Part shown: piece after piece, positions 63,973 through 64,000 of the stretch
Numbering within the stretch: position 1 is the stretch's first letter
Layout: the number at the start of each line of letters is the position of its first letter
NCBI GenBank assembly: GCA_960531495.1
Contig: OY482847.1
Span: forward strand, 25,262,775-25,326,774
DNA length: 64,000 nt
Source: Zeus faber
Taxonomy: Eukaryota > Chordata > Actinopteri > Zeiformes > Zeidae
Direction of reading: 5' to 3'
Made by a program: the position numbers and the translations under genes
The notes under the pieces: model-generated
Databases searched by the model: none
Seen by the model: the letters and a program-made list of their open reading frames with translations, nothing else
What the model was told of the DNA's origin: nothing

Positions 63973-64000
63973 CTCTTATCAAAGTCATACGTGACGATAT
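63973..64000 (-). other. fshb: 3' end of FSHB non-coding exon 1
   Basis: A minus-strand donor TAAGAG|GTGAGT ends at 63973. A non-coding exon 1 a few hundred bases upstream of the start codon is usual for fish FSHB. The exon is cut by the window edge. Confidence 0.5.

Overview
This is vertebrate nuclear DNA, almost certainly from a ray-finned (probably percomorph) fish. The genes are split by GT-AG introns. The window is full of (CA)n microsatellites and Tc1, Tigger, hAT and SINE-type repeats of the kind common in teleosts. The proteins recognised are vertebrate orthologues: MADD, LXR-alpha (NR1H3), ARL14EP and the FSH beta subunit. Almost all long open frames other than their exons are microsatellite read-through (runs of Cys-Val or His-Thr) or chance.

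Layout, left to right. (1) 3321-31070, minus strand: the 5' half of MADD (Rab3 GEF / DENN / MAP-kinase-activating death domain protein). Fourteen consecutive coding exons give 895 codons plus one base with every phase matching; the rest lies to the left of the window. Its CpG-rich promoter and non-coding first exon are near 30.3-31.1 kb. The roughly 11.8 kb first intron holds decayed mobile DNA: two SINE-like copies, a Tc1 end, a Tigger deletion derivative, a DUF6589-like frame and a broken RecQ-like helicase. (2) 35240-51410, minus strand: complete NR1H3, eight coding exons giving 425 aa, plus a 5' UTR exon. (3) 53.2-55.3 kb: a CpG-rich intergenic region with duplicated ETS-type sites and a GGAGRGA minisatellite. 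(4) 55316-58562, plus strand: a complete five-exon gene of 221 aa that joins an N-terminal THAP zinc finger to the ARL14EP C-terminal Cys-rich domain. (5) 60.3-61.8 kb: a Tc1 deletion derivative with intact inverted ends and TA duplications, followed by a decayed non-LTR reverse transcriptase. (6) 63013-63658, minus strand: both coding exons of FSHB (119 aa); exon 1 ends at about 63973 and its start is at or beyond the right edge.

The tandem, same-strand order NR1H3 then MADD is the same as in human 11p11.2, and ARL14EP beside FSHB matches human 11p14.1; here the two pairs sit side by side. The four genes have no evident shared pathway: vesicle/Rab signalling (MADD), sterol sensing (LXR), a nuclear or adaptor protein (ARL14EP-like) and reproductive endocrinology (FSHB). 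The most notable observations are the THAP-ARL14EP fusion, a duplicated five-codon uORF just before the MADD start codon, (GT)n arrays lying on or next to splice sites of NR1H3 and MADD, a GC-AG intron in MADD, and the DUF6589-like/RecQ-like remnants.
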